NCBI RefSeq assembly: GCF_000813745.1
Contig: NZ_JWLC01000018.1
Location: forward strand, 1-64,000
DNA from: Leisingera sp. ANG-M1
Lineage (GTDB): Bacteria > Pseudomonadota > Alphaproteobacteria > Rhodobacterales > Rhodobacteraceae
Direction of reading: 5' to 3'
DNA length: 64,000 nt
The stretch's first letter is position 1. Each line of letters starts with the position of its first letter. The notes below the pieces were generated by a model. It saw only the letters and a program-made list of their open reading frames with translations. It was not told where the DNA came from and did not search any database. This document shows positions 25,821 to 33,905 of this stretch, piece by piece. The position numbers and the translations under genes were made by a program.

Positions 25821-26322
25821 GAAATTCACCCAATTGAGGGGCTCTGAACGGTAATCTACTTGCGAAGGTCCCGTGGTCGGCACAGCTCGATTCGGCGATA
25901 TGGCAAAAATTGTCGCTGCTGTCTCCAAGGATCCGAGTCGCAGTCCCTTTGGGGGAGAATGATTATATATCTGTTTGGGCTTCAATGGTGCCCATTTAAG
26001 GAGAATTGCCACACAGCTTCGGGGATGAAGAAGTGCGGCGGCAGGCCGGGGGGCTGATGATTGCCCGGCTCGCAAAGGCATATGGGAGGGTATGCTCTTT
26101 TGTTTGTAACCCCTTGCTCTGCAGTCAGGGACACCACCTCCTAAGGGGCAGGTTGCTGGTTCGACTCCTGCCGGGGCCGCCAGTTGTTCTTCTATAGGTG
26201 ATGTGCAGGACTGGCTGTGCGGCTTGTCATTCCGGCATGGAATGAGCGCAGAACGCAATCTCATTGGCCTTGCCGGTCGGGGTCGCGGATAAATGCAGCA
26301 GCATTCTTTCCAAGGAGGCCGC
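25821..26322. other. Gene-poor, AT-richer junction at right end of island
   Basis: No supported coding sequence. The base composition drops in GC compared with both flanks (for example around 25955-26005). The only recognisable object is the tRNA-Arg 3' copy at 26137-26182. No terminator for the cobalt operon was found. The stretch after 26183 probably carries the promoter of the following E1 gene. Confidence 0.5.
26137..26182 (+). repeat. Direct repeat copy 2 (attR-like fragment of tRNA-Arg)
   Basis: 46 nt matching the 3' half of tRNA-Arg(CCU) at 43 positions, including CCTCCTAAGGGGCAGGTTGC and the terminal CCA. The 5' half of a tRNA is absent, and one T-stem pair is broken, so it is not a functional tRNA. 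Confidence 0.75.
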
Positions 26323-28512
26323 ATGGACCGCGCTCAGATCGTGCATCAGAATTTTCTTGACCGGGTCGCTGCAGAGGATTTTCCGGCGGGAGTTCCTCCG
26401 GCCGGGCCGCTCGCGTCTGCCGAGGCAGTTGCGGCCTACCGTGCCCAAGTGCTGAGCCGGGCTCTGGACCTGACCAGCCGGTCGATGCAGAAAGCCGGGG
26501 AAGGTTTCTATACTATTGGCTCTTCAGGCCATGAGGGGATGGCGGCTGTGGCGCGTGCTCTGCGCCCCACCGACATGGCTTTCCTGCATTACCGGGATGC
26601 GGCGTTTCAGATTGCCCGCGCCGATCAAGTGCCGGGGCAGCGGATTGCCTGGGACATGCTGCTGTCCTTTGCCTGTTCCAGCGAAGACCCGACATCCGGC
26701 GGGCGGCACAAGGTGCTGGGCTCCAAGGAATTGATGATCCCGCCGCAGACCTCGACCATTGCCTCGCATCTGCCAAAGGCGGTGGGGGCAGCCTATTCCA
26801 TCGGTGCAGCGAAGCGGCACAAGCCGGAGCATCAGGTGCTGCCGGAGGATGCCATTGTCATGTGCTCCTTCGGGGATGCCTCGGCCAACCACTCGACCGC
26901 GCAGGGGGCGATCAATACCGCGGGCTGGACCTCGGTGCAGTCGACGCCGCTGCCGCTGCTGTTTGTCTGCGAGGACAATGGCATCGGGATCTCGGTGAAG
27001 ACGCCGAAAGGCTGGATCGAGGCGTCGATGGCCGGGCGGCCCGGCATCAAGTATTTCAAGGCAGACGGGCTGGATATCTACAACGCTTTTCAGGTGGCGC
27101 AGGAGGCGGCGGACTATGTACGCACGCGCAGGAAGCCGGCCTTTCTGCATCTGCGCACGGTGCGGCTTTACGGCCATGCCGGGGCGGATGTGCCGACCAC
27201 CTATATGAGCAAAGCCGAGGTGGAGGCGGACGAGGCCAATGATCCGCTTCTGCATTCGGTGCGGCTGATGGCGGCGGCTGGCGCGCTGCGCCCCGATGAA
27301 GCGCTGAAGATCTATCAGGACACTTGCGCCCGGGTGGAGCGGATCCGGGCCGAAGCGGTGACGCGGCCGCATCTGAATACAGCCAGTGATGTTGCGGCCA
27401 GCCTGATCCCGCCGAAGCGGGAATGCGCCCCAACCAATGGCCCGAGTGCAGAGGCGCGGGCAGCGGCCTTTGGCAGCGACACGCGGGCGATGGAGGAGCC
27501 GCAGCCGATGTCGCGCCTGATCAACTGGGCGCTGACCGATCTGATGCTGGAGCATGGCGAGATCATCATGATGGGCGAGGATGTGGGCCGCAAGGGCGGG
27601 GTGTACGGCGTCAGCCAGAAGCTGCAGCAGCGGTTTGGTCCGGACCGGGTGATCGATACCCTGCTGGATGAGCAATCGATCCTGGGGCTGGCGATCGGCA
27701 TGGGGCACAACGGGTTCCTGCCGGTGCCGGAGATCCAGTTCCTGGCCTATCTGCACAATGCTGAGGACCAGTTGCGCGGCGAGGCGGCGACGTTGCCGTT
27801 TTTCTCCAACGGGCAGTTTTCCAACCCGATGGTGCTGCGGATTGCCGGGCTGGGATATCAGAAGGGGTTTGGCGGCCACTTCCACAACGACAACTCGCTG
27901 GCGGTGCTACGCGACATTCCGGGTCTGGTGATTGCCTGCCCCTCGGACGGGGCCGAGGCTGCGATGATGATGCGCGAGGCGGTGCGGCTGGCGCGCGAGG
28001 AGCAGCGGGTGGTGGTTTTTGTCGAGCCGATTGCGCTCTATCCGATGAGGGACCTGCATGAGGCGAAGGACGGCGGCTGGATGCGCAGCTACCCGTCGCC
28101 GGACCGGCGGATTGGACTGGGTGAGGTTGGTGTGCATGGCGGCGGCACCGATCTGGCGATTGTGACCTATGGCAATGGGCGGTATCTCTCCACCCAGGCG
28201 CAGGCAGAGCTGGCGGTACAGGGTGTGGATGCGCGGATCGTGGACCTGCGCTGGCTGGCGCCTTTGCCGGAGGCCGCGCTGCTGCAAGCGGTTCAGGGCT
28301 GCAAACATGTGCTGATTGTCGATGAATGCCGCATCACCGGCAGCCAGTCGGAAGCGCTGATGGCGCTGTTTGCGGAGCAATCCGGCATTCCTACGGCGCG
28401 GATTGCGGCCAGTGATTGTTTCATCGCAACAGGGCCGGCCTATGGCGCCACGCTGCCCTCCAAGGACAGCATTGTTGAGGCGGCACTGAAGCTGGCAGGA
28501 GGCAAATCATGA
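26323..28512 (+). CDS. Fused E1 alpha/beta subunits of a 2-oxoacid dehydrogenase
   Basis: A 729-residue thiamine-diphosphate enzyme in which the E1 alpha (about 1-365) and E1 beta (about 390-729) chains are joined. The alpha half has a TPP-binding segment at FGDASANHSTAQGAIN (near 181), with GDA instead of the usual GDG, ending at CEDNGIG. The beta half starts MSRLINWALTDLML and has GEDVGRKGGVYGV and FFSNGQFSNP. It resembles branched-chain (2-oxoisovalerate) E1. AAGGAGG precedes the ATG. No E2 or E3 is nearby; the next gene is an acyltransferase overlapping by four bases. Confidence 0.85.
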   Translation: MDRAQIVHQNFLDRVAAEDFPAGVPPAGPLASAEAVAAYRAQVLSRALDLTSRSMQKAGEGFYTIGSSGHEGMAAVARALRPTDMAFLHYRDAAFQIARADQVPGQRIAWDMLLSFACSSEDPTSGGRHKVLGSKELMIPPQTSTIASHLPKAVGAAYSIGAAKRHKPEHQVLPEDAIVMCSFGDASANHSTAQGAINTAGWTSVQSTPLPLLFVCEDNGIGISVKTPKGWIEASMAGRPGIKYFKADGLDIYNAFQVAQEAADYVRTRRKPAFLHLRTVRLYGHAGADVPTTYMSKAEVEADEANDPLLHSVRLMAAAGALRPDEALKIYQDTCARVERIRAEAVTRPHLNTASDVAASLIPPKRECAPTNGPSAEARAAAFGSDTRAMEEPQPMSRLINWALTDLMLEHGEIIMMGEDVGRKGGVYGVSQKLQQRFGPDRVIDTLLDEQSILGLAIGMGHNGFLPVPEIQFLAYLHNAEDQLRGEAATLPFFSNGQFSNPMVLRIAGLGYQKGFGGHFHNDNSLAVLRDIPGLVIACPSDGAEAAMMMREAVRLAREEQRVVVFVEPIALYPMRDLHEAKDGGWMRSYPSPDRRIGLGEVGVHGGGTDLAIVTYGNGRYLSTQAQAELAVQGVDARIVDLRWLAPLPEAALLQAVQGCKHVLIVDECRITGSQSEALMALFAEQSGIPTARIAASDCFIATGPAYGATLPSKDSIVEAALKLAGGKS

Positions 28513-29543
28513 CCCGCACCGCTGTTCTGATCTGCCCGGGCCGGGGCACCTACAACAAGGCTGAGCTTGGCTATCTGCACCGTTTCCATGCGGACAAGGC
28601 TGCGCTTTTTGCGGATTTTGATGCGCAGCGCAGGGCCGCCGTGCAGGAGGAAGTCACGGCTCTTGATGGCGCTACCCGGTTTTCGGTGTCGAAGTATTCC
28701 CGCGGGGATATTGCCTCGCCTTTGATCTATGCTTCAGCTCTGGCGGACGCGCAGTCCTTGGCGGAGGACATCGAGGTGGTTGCGGTCACCGGCAATTCGA
28801 TGGGCTGGTATATCGCGCTGGCGGCCGCCGGGGCGCTGAGCGCGGCAGATGGGTTCCGGGTAGTGAACACCATGGGAACCTTGATGCAGGAGCAGCTGAT
28901 TGGCGGCCAGCTGGTTTACCCCTTTGCCGGGGCGGATTGGCAGAACGATCCTGTGCGAAAATCGGAGCTGTTGGCGCTGGCAGCTGAGATCGATGTGCGT
29001 GAGGGGCATGACCTGGCTCTGTCGATCGATCTGGGCGGGATGCTGGTGCTGGCCGGCAACGAGGCCGGACTGGCAGCGTTTGAGGGGGCGGTGCCTGTGG
29101 TGGACGAGCGCTTCCCGATGCGGCTGGCTAATCACGCGGCCTTTCACACGCATCTCCAGGCGCCGGTCGCGGCAGAAGGGCGCAAGCGGCTCCCGGCAGA
29201 GGCCTTCCGCCAGCCGCAGGTTCCGCTAATTGACGGGCGCGGGCAGATCTGGTGGCCGGGGGCAACAGATACGGAAGCGCTCTGGGACTACACGCTGGGG
29301 CATCAGGTGGTGGAGCCTTATGATTTCACCCGCGCGGTGCAGAATGCGGCCTTGGAGTTTGCGCCGGACCTGTTCATCGTGACCGGCCCCGGCACCACGC
29401 TGGGCGGCGCGGTGGCGCAATCGCTGGTGCACTGCGGCTGGCAGGGGATATCTGGCAAGGCAGCATTCAAGGTGCGGCAGGCGGAGGCGCCGCTGCTGGT
29501 GTCGATGGGGGATCCGGCGCAACGCGCTTTGGTGGCGGGTTGA
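28509..29543 (+). CDS. FabD-like acyltransferase (ACP S-malonyltransferase family)
   Basis: A 344-residue protein with the malonyl-CoA:ACP transacylase fold. The nucleophile elbow is GNSMGWY (Ser near 97) instead of the canonical GHSLGE. A catalytic His candidate is in NHAAFHTHL (near 207-215), and an N-terminal CPGRGTYNK replaces the usual FPGQGSQ. The changes at the acyl-binding positions suggest a substrate other than malonate. It overlaps the fused E1 gene by four bases, which suggests use of an acyl group derived from a 2-oxoacid. This link is inference only. Confidence 0.75.
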   Translation: MTRTAVLICPGRGTYNKAELGYLHRFHADKAALFADFDAQRRAAVQEEVTALDGATRFSVSKYSRGDIASPLIYASALADAQSLAEDIEVVAVTGNSMGWYIALAAAGALSAADGFRVVNTMGTLMQEQLIGGQLVYPFAGADWQNDPVRKSELLALAAEIDVREGHDLALSIDLGGMLVLAGNEAGLAAFEGAVPVVDERFPMRLANHAAFHTHLQAPVAAEGRKRLPAEAFRQPQVPLIDGRGQIWWPGATDTEALWDYTLGHQVVEPYDFTRAVQNAALEFAPDLFIVTGPGTTLGGAVAQSLVHCGWQGISGKAAFKVRQAEAPLLVSMGDPAQRALVAG

Positions 29544-29617
29544 ACCTGCCGCAAGGGGAGAGGCTCCCGCGCCTGTTGCCTGCATCGGAGATGCCGGCAA
29601 AGCAGCCTTGGGCGTGG

Positions 29618-29687
29618 CCCTGCCCTGCGGGCAGGGGGGAAGATTTCTGCTGAGAAGGCCTTCAGGGGCAGGTTTGCCCTGAAGGCC
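29618..29687. repeat. Two strong hairpins after the E1/acyltransferase pair
   Basis: CCCTGCCC (29618-29625) pairs with GGGCAGGG (29629-29636). A second stem pairs GGCCTTCAGGG (29657-29667) with CCCTGAAGGCC (29677-29687). Neither has a good T-run; they may still end or protect the mRNA. Confidence 0.6.
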
Positions 29688-29704
29688 GATGCCGATTGTG
29701 GAGG

Positions 29705-29775
29705 GTTCAGCCCCGCCTCAAGGGTGAACCGCGCTTTCGCGCGGCGGCTGCGCCGCCCTTGACCCGGGACTGAAC
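29705..29775. repeat. Intergenic three-way-junction palindrome
   Basis: The outer stem pairs GTTCAG with CTGAAC (29705-29710 / 29770-29775) and continues with CCCG/CGGG and TCAAGGG/CCCTTGA. Inside are two small hairpins, CCGCGC-TTTC-GCGCGG and GGCGGC-TGC-GCCGCC type. This resembles REP-like repetitive elements; compare 61822-61889. Confidence 0.6.
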
Positions 29776-29785
29776 GGCAGAGGGG

Positions 29786-31360
29786 CTATTCCGCGGCGGC
29801 TTGCGGTTCCCTTGCGGCTGGGACCGCAAAGCAGGTAACGGGCTGGGAGACATTGTGCAGGCTGACGGCTCCTAGCGAAACGCCTTGGGACGGGTCGCTC
29901 AGGATGTCGCGGCTGACGACCACCGGATAGTTCACGGTCTTGCCGTAGTCGCCGAGGCGGGCGGCGATATTGGCGGCCTGGCCGATCACCGTGAAGTCGA
30001 GCCGCTCGCGCGAACCCACGTTGCCGTAAGTCACCCGCCCATAGGCGATGCCGATGGCGGCCTCGCAGCGGTGGCCATCCGGCTGATGGGCGATCTCTTC
30101 CAGCCGGGCGACGATGGTGCGGGCGCTGTCCAGTGCCTGCTGCCGGGCCTTGGCAGGGTCGCTGCCGGCCGGGAACACGGCCAGCACAGCGTCGCCGATG
30201 AACTTCAGCACTTCGCCGCCGTGATCATGCACGATGGTCGAGGCGGTCTCGAAGAACTGGTTCAGGAGCGCGATATAGTCCTGGCGGCCCAGCTGCTCTT
30301 CCAGCCTTGTGGAGCCGCGCAGGTCGCAGAACATGATGGCGGCGTCGATCTCGTCGCCGTCGCCGCGGCGGATCTCTCCGCCGAGCACCCGGGCGCCGGT
30401 GCGTTTGCCCACATAAGTCTCCAGCAGCGATTGGGCGTTTTCACGCTGCATAAAGATTTCGTAGTAACGGGCGATCACGTCGGAACATTCAAAGATCAGC
30501 CCCAGGTTGGCGGTGGAGAAGCCGTTGGGGTGGTTACTGGTGAGGGTCAGCACATTGATGCGCCCGTCGGAGAAGCGCAGCGGCATGGCGACATAGTCGG
30601 TGGCGCCTTCCTTGCGCAGGTCTTCAAGGATCGGGAAGGCATCCTCCGAGCGGCAGCAGCCGAGCCGGTGGCGCACGCCGCCCAGACCGTTGGAGACATG
30701 GCGCAGCGGGCTGTTCTGATACGCGGGGTGGTCGTGGATCTCATACGATGGCGCGTAGGTGGTGACTTCGCCAGTCTTCTTCTGCCAGATGAAATTCTTG
30801 CCGGCGATCAGCGGGTGCAGCGACCAGGCCATGACGGACAGGCGCGACAGGTAGATGCCCTGTTCGACAAATTTTTCCGCTAGGGCGGCGGTCAGCTCTT
30901 CGGGGGTTGGTACCAGCGCGGCGTCGCGCAGCAGCCAGTCGATTACCGGGCCGGAGATATTGCCGTAGTCCGGCATTTCAACCGTGTTGCTGCCCAGATC
31001 GAACTCTGCGCCGGCGCCGGGCATGAAGCCGATGTGGCCTGTAATGGCCGATGCTTCTGGCATGGCTTCCTCGTAGGCCCAGACACCGTTCTGCACCCCG
31101 TCACCGGGCAGCAGGATGTCGCGGTAGCTGGCGGTGCCTTTGAACGGGCAGAAGGTCTGCAGGTCCGTATGGGAAGAGAGAGGTGCCGTTACGTCTTCGG
31201 CCGGGAAGTAGATCGCGGGCGGCAACCGGGTTTCATACATCACCTTGGCGCGGCTGCTTTGCGCCAGGATGGTGCCATTGCGCCGGGCCGTGATCTGGCC
31301 TTGCAGCGGCTCAACAATGATGCCGTAGCCTTGCCGCCGTTTTTGCACCTGAGTGTCCAT
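29786..31360 (-). CDS. DUF427 - nucleotide cyclase fusion protein
   Basis: A 524-residue soluble protein. Residues about 10-110 form a DUF427 domain (GYGIIVEPL, YFPAEDV, TFCPFKGTASY). A middle region of unknown type, about 130-330, includes CCRSEDAF and could be a GAF-like sensor. The C-terminus (about 335-500) is a class III adenylate/guanylate cyclase domain, with metal Asp in MFCDLRGS and FIGDAVLAVF and the transition-state block GQAANIAARL. Starts at ATG 31360. Which nucleotide it makes cannot be decided by eye. DUF427 joined to a cyclase is an unusual pairing. Confidence 0.8.
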   Translation of the reverse strand: MDTQVQKRRQGYGIIVEPLQGQITARRNGTILAQSSRAKVMYETRLPPAIYFPAEDVTAPLSSHTDLQTFCPFKGTASYRDILLPGDGVQNGVWAYEEAMPEASAITGHIGFMPGAGAEFDLGSNTVEMPDYGNISGPVIDWLLRDAALVPTPEELTAALAEKFVEQGIYLSRLSVMAWSLHPLIAGKNFIWQKKTGEVTTYAPSYEIHDHPAYQNSPLRHVSNGLGGVRHRLGCCRSEDAFPILEDLRKEGATDYVAMPLRFSDGRINVLTLTSNHPNGFSTANLGLIFECSDVIARYYEIFMQRENAQSLLETYVGKRTGARVLGGEIRRGDGDEIDAAIMFCDLRGSTRLEEQLGRQDYIALLNQFFETASTIVHDHGGEVLKFIGDAVLAVFPAGSDPAKARQQALDSARTIVARLEEIAHQPDGHRCEAAIGIAYGRVTYGNVGSRERLDFTVIGQAANIAARLGDYGKTVNYPVVVSRDILSDPSQGVSLGAVSLHNVSQPVTCFAVPAAREPQAAAE

Positions 31361-31506
31361 CCCCGAGGTCCTTGTTCCTGTGCCGATACATGCCAAAACC
31401 AGGACCGGCCGGCTTGGGCCGGTTCTGAGCTATGTGGGGTCTTGAGGAGGGAATTCCAGAGCCGAACACAGGATATTGAGCAATGCGGAGCGATGATACC
31501 CCGGTG

Positions 31507-32208
31507 TCAGACCATGCGGATCACGTCCTTGCTGATCGACAGCACATAACCGCGTTTGGCGATGTTCTTGACCAGCAGCTCGCTGACCATCTGGTTGCCC
31601 AGGGTGTCGCGCAAGCGCTTGATGCGGGTGGCGCCGGCGGCTTCCTCGCAATCGGCGGAAGCGCGGCCGGAGATAACCGCCTCAATCTCGGCCCCTGACA
31701 GCACGTCATCGTCCAAACGGGCTTCGGCGAGGACGGAGAGCGTTTCCATTGCAGCCGGTGTCAGCTTGAACCCCATGTTGTTAAGGTAGACGGTGTTCTC
31801 GTCCCGGCTGATCAGCAGCTCGGTGACCTGAATGCCCGCCCGCTCGATCTGAGCCATGCGGCGGTTCAGCATCACCAGCATGCCCAGCACCGTCAGCGCC
31901 GCCACCATCATCGCGGTGGCAAAGACCAGGAGCACAAAGATCACCATCCGGTAGCTGGTCAGCGTGTCGGCAAAGGCGGTGCCGGACTGCGCCAGGATCT
32001 CCAGCAGCTTGATCTCGGCCTGGGTGGTCAGGTCGTTTTCGATGAACAGCTGCTCAACGCGGGCATTGAATGCGTTGGCATCAGGCAGCGTCAGCAAGAG
32101 GACCGTGCCGGCAATCACCAGCAGCGCGACAATGGCGGCGATGCCAAGCGCGATCACCCGGCTGCCGGAGGCGCGGGCCTCAGAAACGGAGATAGTAGGA
32201 TCCGGCAT
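31507..32208 (-). CDS. Membrane protein with C-terminal winged helix
   Basis: A 233-residue protein with two transmembrane helices (about 18-40 and 84-108) enclosing a short extracytoplasmic loop. A cytoplasmic C-terminal domain of about 120 residues looks like an OmpR-type winged helix (LTPAAMETLSVLAEA, AGATRIKRLRDTLG, NIAKRGYVLSI). ToxR-like regulators have the opposite order. It overlaps the upstream small secreted protein gene by 29 bases. A membrane-bound transcription regulator is a reasonable inference, not shown. Confidence 0.65.
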   Translation of the reverse strand: MPDPTISVSEARASGSRVIALGIAAIVALLVIAGTVLLLTLPDANAFNARVEQLFIENDLTTQAEIKLLEILAQSGTAFADTLTSYRMVIFVLLVFATAMMVAALTVLGMLVMLNRRMAQIERAGIQVTELLISRDENTVYLNNMGFKLTPAAMETLSVLAEARLDDDVLSGAEIEAVISGRASADCEEAAGATRIKRLRDTLGNQMVSELLVKNIAKRGYVLSISKDVIRMV

Positions 32209-32473
32209 TGGCCTTCCTCTGCTGCAGGCCTTCGGGGCCAAAGACGGACAGGACGTTCAACAGCTTCCAGCCGGCGGGGGCGATACGGGCCTGGATCTCC
32301 TGCCGGGCGGCTTTCTTTTTACAGGCGCCGGAAATCTGAATCACGCCGTAGTGCAGGCGCAGCGGGTTGTCCTGTTTGGCCTTGTAATCGGCATAGCAGT
32401 CAGCCGCCTGTGCTGGCGATGAGAGCGACAGAAGGGCGGCCGCAAGGGCGGGGATCAGGAGGTTCTGTTTCAT
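32180..32473 (-). CDS. Small secreted protein of unknown function
   Basis: A 97-residue protein with a clear signal peptide (KQNLLIPALAAALLSLSS, cut after AQA near residue 23). The mature part is about 74 residues with two cysteines (ADCYADY, SGACKKK) that could form a disulfide. It is translated just before, and overlaps, the membrane winged-helix gene, so it might be the periplasmic partner or ligand of that protein. No family recognised. Confidence 0.6.
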   Translation of the reverse strand: MKQNLLIPALAAALLSLSSPAQAADCYADYKAKQDNPLRLHYGVIQISGACKKKAARQEIQARIAPAGWKLLNVLSVFGPEGLQQRKANAGSYYLRF

Positions 32474-32642
32474 GCGGCCATCCTGCGTCGGCGGGCGGTG
32501 AAATTCAATAACCGCAGGGGGTTGAGGTCGCTGATATCCGATAACAAGCGGCCGATATTGCCTGTCTGAAGGGGGTGGGGACAGGTTGGGTTCATCCAAG
32601 CGCACAGGCTGCGCACCCAACTATTAAAAGAAAGGTTCCGGC

Positions 32643-33158
32643 ATGGCCAAGACACAAGGTTCCAAACCGCACCGCAAATTCATCGCGCTGATCGTGGCAG
32701 CCTCGATTGCCATCACGGGCTTCTCGGCCGCACCAGCGCGCGCTGACGAGGATGTCGCCAAATTCATTGCCGGCATGGCACTGCTGGGGATCCTGGGCGC
32801 CGCCATTAATGACGCCAGGAAGGATGACGACCGTCATGTTACCCGGACTTACAACCCGCCGCACAATCACCGGCACGGCCCCAAGCACCACACCCACAAC
32901 CGCCATGGCGGCCATGTGAAGCCGCTGCCGCCGCGGGTGCGCCGCTATGACCTGCCCGCGCAATGCGTCCGCTACTTCCCGCGCTACAGCCGCAACTACC
33001 CTCTGGCCGGCAAGGGCTGCCTGAACCGCCACTATGGCCAGACCCATAAGCTTCCCAGGGCCTGCAAGGTGACTTTCTGGAATGGCAAAAACAACCGCAC
33101 CGGTTTCAAGCCCGGCTGCCTCAAGCGCCACGGCTACCGGATGGTCAACTACCGCTGA
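32643..33158 (+). CDS. Histidine-rich exported protein
   Basis: A 171-residue basic protein with a signal peptide cut near ARA-DEDVAK (residue 34). A short hydrophobic helix follows, then a His-rich stretch (about 72-90) with NHRHGPKHHTHNRHGGH. The C-terminal domain has four cysteines (QCVRYF, GCLNRHY, ACKVTF, GCLKRHGYR) that may pair in disulfides. The His cluster suggests binding of zinc, copper or nickel in the periplasm. No known family; a perfect terminator follows. Confidence 0.65.
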   Translation: MAKTQGSKPHRKFIALIVAASIAITGFSAAPARADEDVAKFIAGMALLGILGAAINDARKDDDRHVTRTYNPPHNHRHGPKHHTHNRHGGHVKPLPPRVRRYDLPAQCVRYFPRYSRNYPLAGKGCLNRHYGQTHKLPRACKVTFWNGKNNRTGFKPGCLKRHGYRMVNYR

Positions 33159-33184
33159 ATACGGTTTCGAGCAGCAGTAAACCT

Positions 33185-33208
33185 GGGGGGCTCCGGCCCC
33201 CCTTTTTT
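33185..33208 (+). terminator. Intrinsic terminator after the His-rich protein gene
   Basis: GGGGGGC (33185-33191), loop TCCG, GCCCCCC (33196-33202), then six T. Confidence 0.93.
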
Positions 33209-33251
33209 GATGCCGCTTGCATCCCGGGGCGGGATTGGCTTTGTCAGAGCC

Positions 33252-33869
33252 ATGACACAGCCTGACTACAGTCTCGAAGATGCCGCCCGCGCCAAAGGGT
33301 TCCTGAGAATTGCCGGAGTGGACGAGGTGGGCCGCGGTCCGCTGGCCGGTCCGGTGACCGCGGCCGCCGTGGTGCTGGATGCCGCGGCGATCCCCGCAGG
33401 CCTCAACGACTCCAAGAAACTGAGCCCGAAGAAGCGTGAAGCGGTAGAGACGGAAATCCTAGCCGCGGCCCAGGTTTCCATCGCCCACGCCACGGTGGAA
33501 GAGATTGATTCTCTGAACATTCTGCGCGCCTCGCATCTGGCGATGGAACGCGCGGTGGCGGCGCTGGACCCGGCGCCGGACTATTTGCTGATTGACGGCA
33601 ACCTGATCCCTAAAGGGTTGAGCCATCCGTGCGAGGCTGTCGTCAAGGGCGATGCCAAATCACTTTCCATCGCGGCCGCTTCGATTGTCGCCAAATTGGC
33701 GCGCGACAGGATCATGGTGGATTTGGCGCAACAGTTCCCGGGATATGGCTGGGAGAAAAACGCAGGCTATCCCTCGAAACAGCACCGGGAAGCACTAGTT
33801 GATCTGGGCGTGACCCCACATCATCGGCGGTCATTCAAACCCGTACACAACATCTTGTATCAAGACTGA
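33252..33869 (+). CDS. rnhB: Ribonuclease HII
   Basis: A 205-residue RNase HII that cuts RNA-DNA hybrids and single ribonucleotides. The active-site block GVDEVGRGPLAGP (Asp-Glu pair, near residues 26-38) is intact. The further acids are in LLIDGN (near 111) and SIVAKLARDR. KNAGYPSKQH near the end is typical. The ATG at 33252 gives the usual length; the ribosome site is weak. It lies directly upstream of ccrM. Confidence 0.93.
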   Translation: MTQPDYSLEDAARAKGFLRIAGVDEVGRGPLAGPVTAAAVVLDAAAIPAGLNDSKKLSPKKREAVETEILAAAQVSIAHATVEEIDSLNILRASHLAMERAVAALDPAPDYLLIDGNLIPKGLSHPCEAVVKGDAKSLSIAAASIVAKLARDRIMVDLAQQFPGYGWEKNAGYPSKQHREALVDLGVTPHHRRSFKPVHNILYQD

Positions 33870-33905
33870 ACCGCAGGCTGTTGTTCTAAAAAACAAATTG
33901 ACCTC

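Larger units (their letters stand above)
21454..26182. mobile_element. Putative tRNA-Arg-associated genomic island (degenerate)
   Basis: The DNA lies between the 3' end of an intact tRNA-Arg(CCU) and a direct repeat of that 3' end 4.7 kb downstream, the geometry left by an integrase that inserts into tRNA genes. Cargo is a broken IS5-like transposase, a cobalamin riboswitch and five cobalt/nickel uptake genes. No integrase is present, so the element must be old or trimmed. Three mismatches in the 46-nt repeat support age. Alternatively the distal repeat is simply a decayed tRNA. Confidence 0.55.

Noticed and set aside
26137-26182. A second functional tRNA-Arg
   Set aside because: Only the 3' half is present, the D-arm and acceptor 5' strand are missing, and a T-stem pair is broken.
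26524-27885. 453-codon minus-strand frame inside the E1 fusion gene
   Set aside because: Antisense shadow; the plus strand encodes intact TPP-enzyme domains.
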